NCBI GenBank assembly: GCA_018894105.1
Contig: CM032122.1
Location: forward strand, 31,589,404 to 31,653,403
Reading direction: 5' to 3'
Length of the DNA stretch: 64,000 bases
Source: Jacaranda mimosifolia
Lineage: Eukaryota > Streptophyta > Magnoliopsida > Lamiales > Bignoniaceae
Notes under the pieces: generated by a model
What the model was told of the DNA's origin: nothing
The model's database searches: none
What the model saw: the letters and a program-made list of their open reading frames with translations, nothing else
Shown here: piece after piece, positions 60,229-64,000 of the stretch
Layout: each line of letters starts with the position of its first letter
Numbering within the stretch: position 1 is the first letter of the stretch
Translations under genes and position numbers: made by a program

Positions 60229-61690
60229 TCGCATGTGCCTGGTGCGATGGACCGAAAATAATTTTAATATTGAAATAATTTACTTTATAATAACATTTAT
60301 TTTACTTCATGTGATTAAAAATGAACAGTAACTATATTTAGTATTTAAAGAAATAAAATCTGTTGCTAATTAAATAAAATAATATGAATATTTCAATTTA
60401 AAGATATTATGTTTGAAGATAATTTGTACTTAAATAAAAAGGTATGCTTAAAATTATTTCTAAGGATATATAAGTGGAAGAGGGTAAAAATTTGAGGCAT
60501 ATCTTAATTCTACTAAAATAAGTACTTTATATGCTTTGATAAATTCTTATCAATATGACTGATATGTTTAGCAAAAACGATCTAGTTTGAGCTAAATTTT
60601 GTTTTTATTGTATATTATACGTATATCATAATGTTATAATTGTCATCCTAACTGAAAGTGAATCTTATTACATAAAAAAAAAAAAAAAGATGAACATTGA
60701 TATTCAATTAATAAAAATTTATTATTATAATTGAGTAAATTGTCTATGCTAGAAAGCTCATAAATGATATATATCCAAAAATAATATCTTTAAGTAATAA
60801 AAAAAGAAAATAAAAGAAAAGAACAAACCTCATGATTCCGATACAAATCAATTGTAAATATTCAATGCTTTACTTGATTCTATTACAGTATCAATATTCC
60901 CTTTATTCTGTAAACAAATTACATCAATACTAGAGTCAGTCAATTTCATATAATGAACAGAACACAAAATTATACAATTAAAATTGCAACATTGAAATCA
61001 ATGGAAGAATAAAACTAAATGTCAATACCTTTTTCTTTACTCATACGAAAAATGTCATATGGAGATACTTGATGATTCTCTTCTTCAAGATGTGAATTTA
61101 GAATATAGGTTTCATACTTTAATTAAATTTGGTTTAGGTATATAAAGTATAACAATTTAAATATATTTAAACATCTTTGATATTATCTCATCAATATATA
61201 ATATCAAATAGATAATATCAAACCCTTTACCAGATAAAGATTATGAGCATTGTCAAATACATTTTGAATTGTAGGATAACAATATTTATCTATTAATAAA
61301 ATAAAATATTTATCTATTAATCATGTGATAAATTAAATCTGTAAGATAGAATTTTGCGAGAAGAGTACTTAATATAGTGCTTATAAAATATTTTTAAAAT
61401 TATGAACTTGTTTAATAAGATAAAAATATGATAATAGATATTTTTTAATTATCTTATGATATAGAAATCTATATTAAAATTATGGATAAACACAATATAA
61501 TATTTTAGTTATAATAGATAAGTTGATCTATGAAAATAAAATATAAAAATAAATAAACAGCCAATACAATTTTTTTGATTGAATTAAAAAATTCAAAATT
61601 CTAAGAATTTGACATGTGGATAAAACTGCACAATTAGAATCAAAATTGTACAATTAGATAAGTACAAAAAGATGCGTTATATATAATAGA
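60229..61690 (-). mobile_element. Helitron H3, reverse orientation
   Basis: On minus it starts TCTATTATATATAACGC (61690) and ends GGCACATGCGAG (60229), where CGAG replaces the expected CTAG. The 3' end sequence 'catgtgcctg.tg.gat' recurs in H4. Body AT-rich, no coding. Confidence 0.55.
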
Positions 61691-61691
61691 A

Positions 61692-62745
61692 CTAGCATGT
61701 GCCTGATGTGATACATCGAAAATAATTTTAAAATTGAAATAATTTATTTTATAATAATATTTATTTTACTTCATGGGATTAAAACATGAATTGTAATTAT
61801 TTTTAGCATTTAACAAAAGAAAATCTATTACTAGGTAAATAAAATAATATAAATATTTCAATTAAAAATACTATGTTTGAAGATAATTTATACTTAAATA
61901 AGTTATCAAATATCAAGAATTGCTAACTCTAAGTCTATATAGAAATTTATAAAATGATAAAATTTTAAAAAAAATAAAAGAATTAAAAAAAATAAAAATA
62001 GTGCAAAATAATTTACTAAATAAGCTTTTTAAATTAGATATATATATTTATACTTATATATTTTTCTATAATAAATAAGCAAATAATTTTTTTAAATATA
62101 AAGTTTTTTTTTTTGTATGATTTCTTAATAATTTGGAAGTTATAGTTACATTTTCATAACATTTGATGATTTTAAAAGATTATTTATGTTAGAGTAAATA
62201 TATAACTTCTTTATATTTTATCTGTGAAAATAACTTAGATCAAGTTATGAATTATTTGATAACTAACTCAATAAGTAGTTTGTAACATATAATTTTTATA
62301 AGCTAAAATATTTCTTAATATTCCATATACCTCTGATAAGTAAAATTTATTTATTTTTATTTTTATATACAATTATTTTATTATTTTTAAAATTACCAAC
62401 TAATATATATCACGTACATGAATAATATAATAAGGCTTTGTTTACTTGGCTTGATTACGTGTGATACATACTTAATCAAGCATCTTTTAATATTTGTTTC
62501 AATTGATAAAAGCTCTTGATAAATTCTAAGCCCAACATTATTTATTGTTGTTTTTGGAAAATGGATCTTTAATATTAATATTCAATTCAAAATAAAATAT
62601 CAATCTTTAATAAGTTTCTTTTATAAGTATATAAAAGTATACGAATAATTAAATGGATACTTACTTCTAGTCAAACTTTTTTGATCTCACATTAATCATC
62701 CATGCAAAAGTATTTTTATGAATTATTATAAGCATAAATATTAAA
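61692..62745 (-). mobile_element. Helitron H4, 3' end; 5' limit not found
   Basis: A CTAG terminus (61692-61695, minus) abuts the 5' end of H3. The next ~230 bp match the 3' part of H3 ('aattgaaataattta.tttataataa.atttattttacttcat'). The other end was not located. From about 61920 on the DNA is plain AT-rich sequence without genes. Confidence 0.45.
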
Positions 62746-63249
62746 ATAAAGGGTAAATTAGGTTTTACCCCTCCAGTGATAATGGAAAAGAGCAAAAACA
62801 CTCCCTATGAAGAAAAAAAATTAGGCAACAAACCCCCTTGTGATTTTGAAAAATAGCAAATTACCCCCCTCCGTCCCCCTGGTGTGATTCACGTGCGACA
62901 ACTGCAGTTATTCTAAGATATTTTTTGTTGAAATGTCAATTTTGCCCATAAATATCAACCATTGGATGAATTGAAAAAAATTAATGGTTCAAATTAATTC
63001 TCTCAATGGGGGTCACATCGATGGCCGCCACTAATAGATGCGACCCGGCGTGGGCGGCCATGGCCGCCTCTATGAACGCAACCATGGTTGGCTGCGGACG
63101 GCGCCGACCAAGGCCGCGTTCACAGAGGCGGCCTCCCAGCCGACCATGGCCGCCGCTCGCAGAGGCGGCGAGTAACAGTGGGTTAGGGGGTGGGGTGGGT
63201 ATATTTTTGTTTTATTTATTTAAATATTATATATATATATAAATATAAT
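62746..63249. other. Hairpin and GC-rich island, no gene
   Basis: Begins with the hairpin GGGTAAA-TTAGGT-TTTACCC (62751-62770), common at the edge of some plant repeats. 63008-63185 is very GC-rich in an AT-rich setting, with the perfect 16-bp palindrome GGCGGCCATGGCCGCC (about 63052) and repeated GAGGCGGC. A frame across it (63006-63242) gives a low-complexity Ala/Arg/Pro protein that is unlikely to be real. Confidence 0.5.
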
Positions 63250-63655
63250 GGCTATATTTGGTTATATTTTGAAAAGACAAACGTACAAAAATTTTACCTC
63301 CAAAATGTCAAAAAAAAATAAAAATAAAAATATCTTTTATCTTTCATAATTCCAAATTTTTTTCATTTTTTTAATATATACATATATATTATATATATTT
63401 TATTATTATTCTAACAATAAAAAAATCACTTAATTTTATTTTCAACTCAAAAACTTGATAAAAAGCATTAATTTGACTAATGCAGTAGAATTTCTCCCCT
63501 AAAATATAAATAAACATACCAAAATTTTCCAAAATAATTTTCTAACTATTCCCAAAATATAAACAAATATACATCACACTCCACAACCTCACTCTCAAAA
63601 TTCATTCTCCCAAAATACATAATCCAATACATATAATTCATATCCAAACATTACC
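63250..63655. mobile_element. MITE, PIF/Harbinger-like
   Basis: Ends GGCTATATTTGGTTATAT and, inverted, GGTAATGTTTGGATATGA; flanked by AAT on both sides (63247-63249 and 63656-63658). 406 bp, non-coding. A partial relative lies at 3030-3345. Confidence 0.65.
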
Positions 63656-64000
63656 AATGTATTTATAATATATTACATTTCTATATATATTTTATATTTA
63701 TATTTATAGTATATTATAAATGAAACATGCCAAGCATATTGTGTTTATGTTTGTTAATTGATATATTTATGTTTATCTTATATAAATATATACATAAATA
63801 TATTAATGTATTTATAATATATTATATTTCTATATATAATTTTTATATTTATATAAAAATAAAAAAATTGAATAAATAGAAAGATGAAAGTTAAAATAGT
63901 TTTTAAATTTAAAAATAATAAATAAATAAAAGAATAAAATTAAATGAAATTATATTTAAAAAGAATAAATAAATAAAATTAAAAATATATGAAATAACTA
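63656..64000. repeat. AT-rich end with a short direct repeat
   Basis: 'aatgtatttataatatatta' and about 40 following bases occur at about 63656 and again at about 63806. Nothing else is seen. Confidence 0.6.

Noticed and set aside
62440..62520. A MITE beginning GGCTTTGTTTACTTGGC
   Set aside because: The start resembles PIF-like MITE ends, but no matching inverted end or target repeat was found downstream.
63006..63242. ORF over the GC-rich island
   Set aside because: Low-complexity Ala/Arg/Pro translation of palindromic repeats with no domain.

Overview
This is nuclear DNA from a flowering plant, almost certainly a eudicot. It is AT-rich, full of microsatellites, and built mostly from plant-type transposable elements: Ty1/copia with tRNA-iMet primer sites, a Tat-type Ty3/gypsy with an antisense ORF, a LINE, hAT, PIF/Harbinger, Helitrons and MITEs. 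The only clearly intact host gene is an intronless BAHD acyltransferase of the hydroxycinnamoyl-CoA transferase (HCT-like) group at 21992-23308. The species cannot be named from the sequence.

The window is a direct tandem duplication of one BAHD locus that has since been torn apart by different insertions. Unit A runs from about 2800 to 20930 and unit B from about 20930 to 54820. The two are collinear at matched points: 5' flank (2840 and 20990), BAHD gene (5316 and 21992), 3' flank (13707 and 39497), the next flank block (14275 and 51868) and the distal block (18860 and 54000). Each copy serves as the empty site for insertions in the other, so many element ends can be placed to the base.

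Unit A: the BAHD copy is dead. A 2-bp insertion shifts the frame at codon 5-6, a 5.35-kb copia element (5811-11161, TSD TATGA) splits the gene just after the HXXXD motif, and a 1.7-kb deleted copia (11984-13701, TSD AAGAA) sits at its last codon. Its flanks hold a Tourist-like MITE (4622-5092), tRNA-derived SINE-like remnants, a 1-kb element with TIRs of about 270 bp (15633-16595), a Helitron (16699-18519) and a deleted ZMYM1-like hAT (19198-20470).

Unit B: the BAHD ORF is intact, but a copia LTR starts 4 bp after its stop codon. The copia body (23313-39496) is itself broken by a GAGCTCGA-rich hAT MITE (26824-27360) and by an 11.1-kb TIR element (27966-39077). That TIR element contains a PIF/Harbinger transposon (28020-35400) and, on the minus strand, a candidate multi-exon gene for a small membrane protein (exons between about 36.9 and 38.6 kb). 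The native BAHD 3' flank resumes at 39497, is broken again by a 5'-truncated LINE (40122-51867) holding a 10.6-kb Tat gypsy element (40395-51016), and resumes at 51868.

Right of the duplication lies a run of Helitrons in one orientation (54824-61690 and beyond). One carries a 2.9-kb solo-LTR-like insertion (56481-59410), and the same LTR family ends at base 447 at the left edge of the window. The right edge holds a GC-rich palindromic island and another MITE. Apart from the BAHD gene and possibly the spliced minus-strand gene, every coding trace is a decayed transposon ORF.
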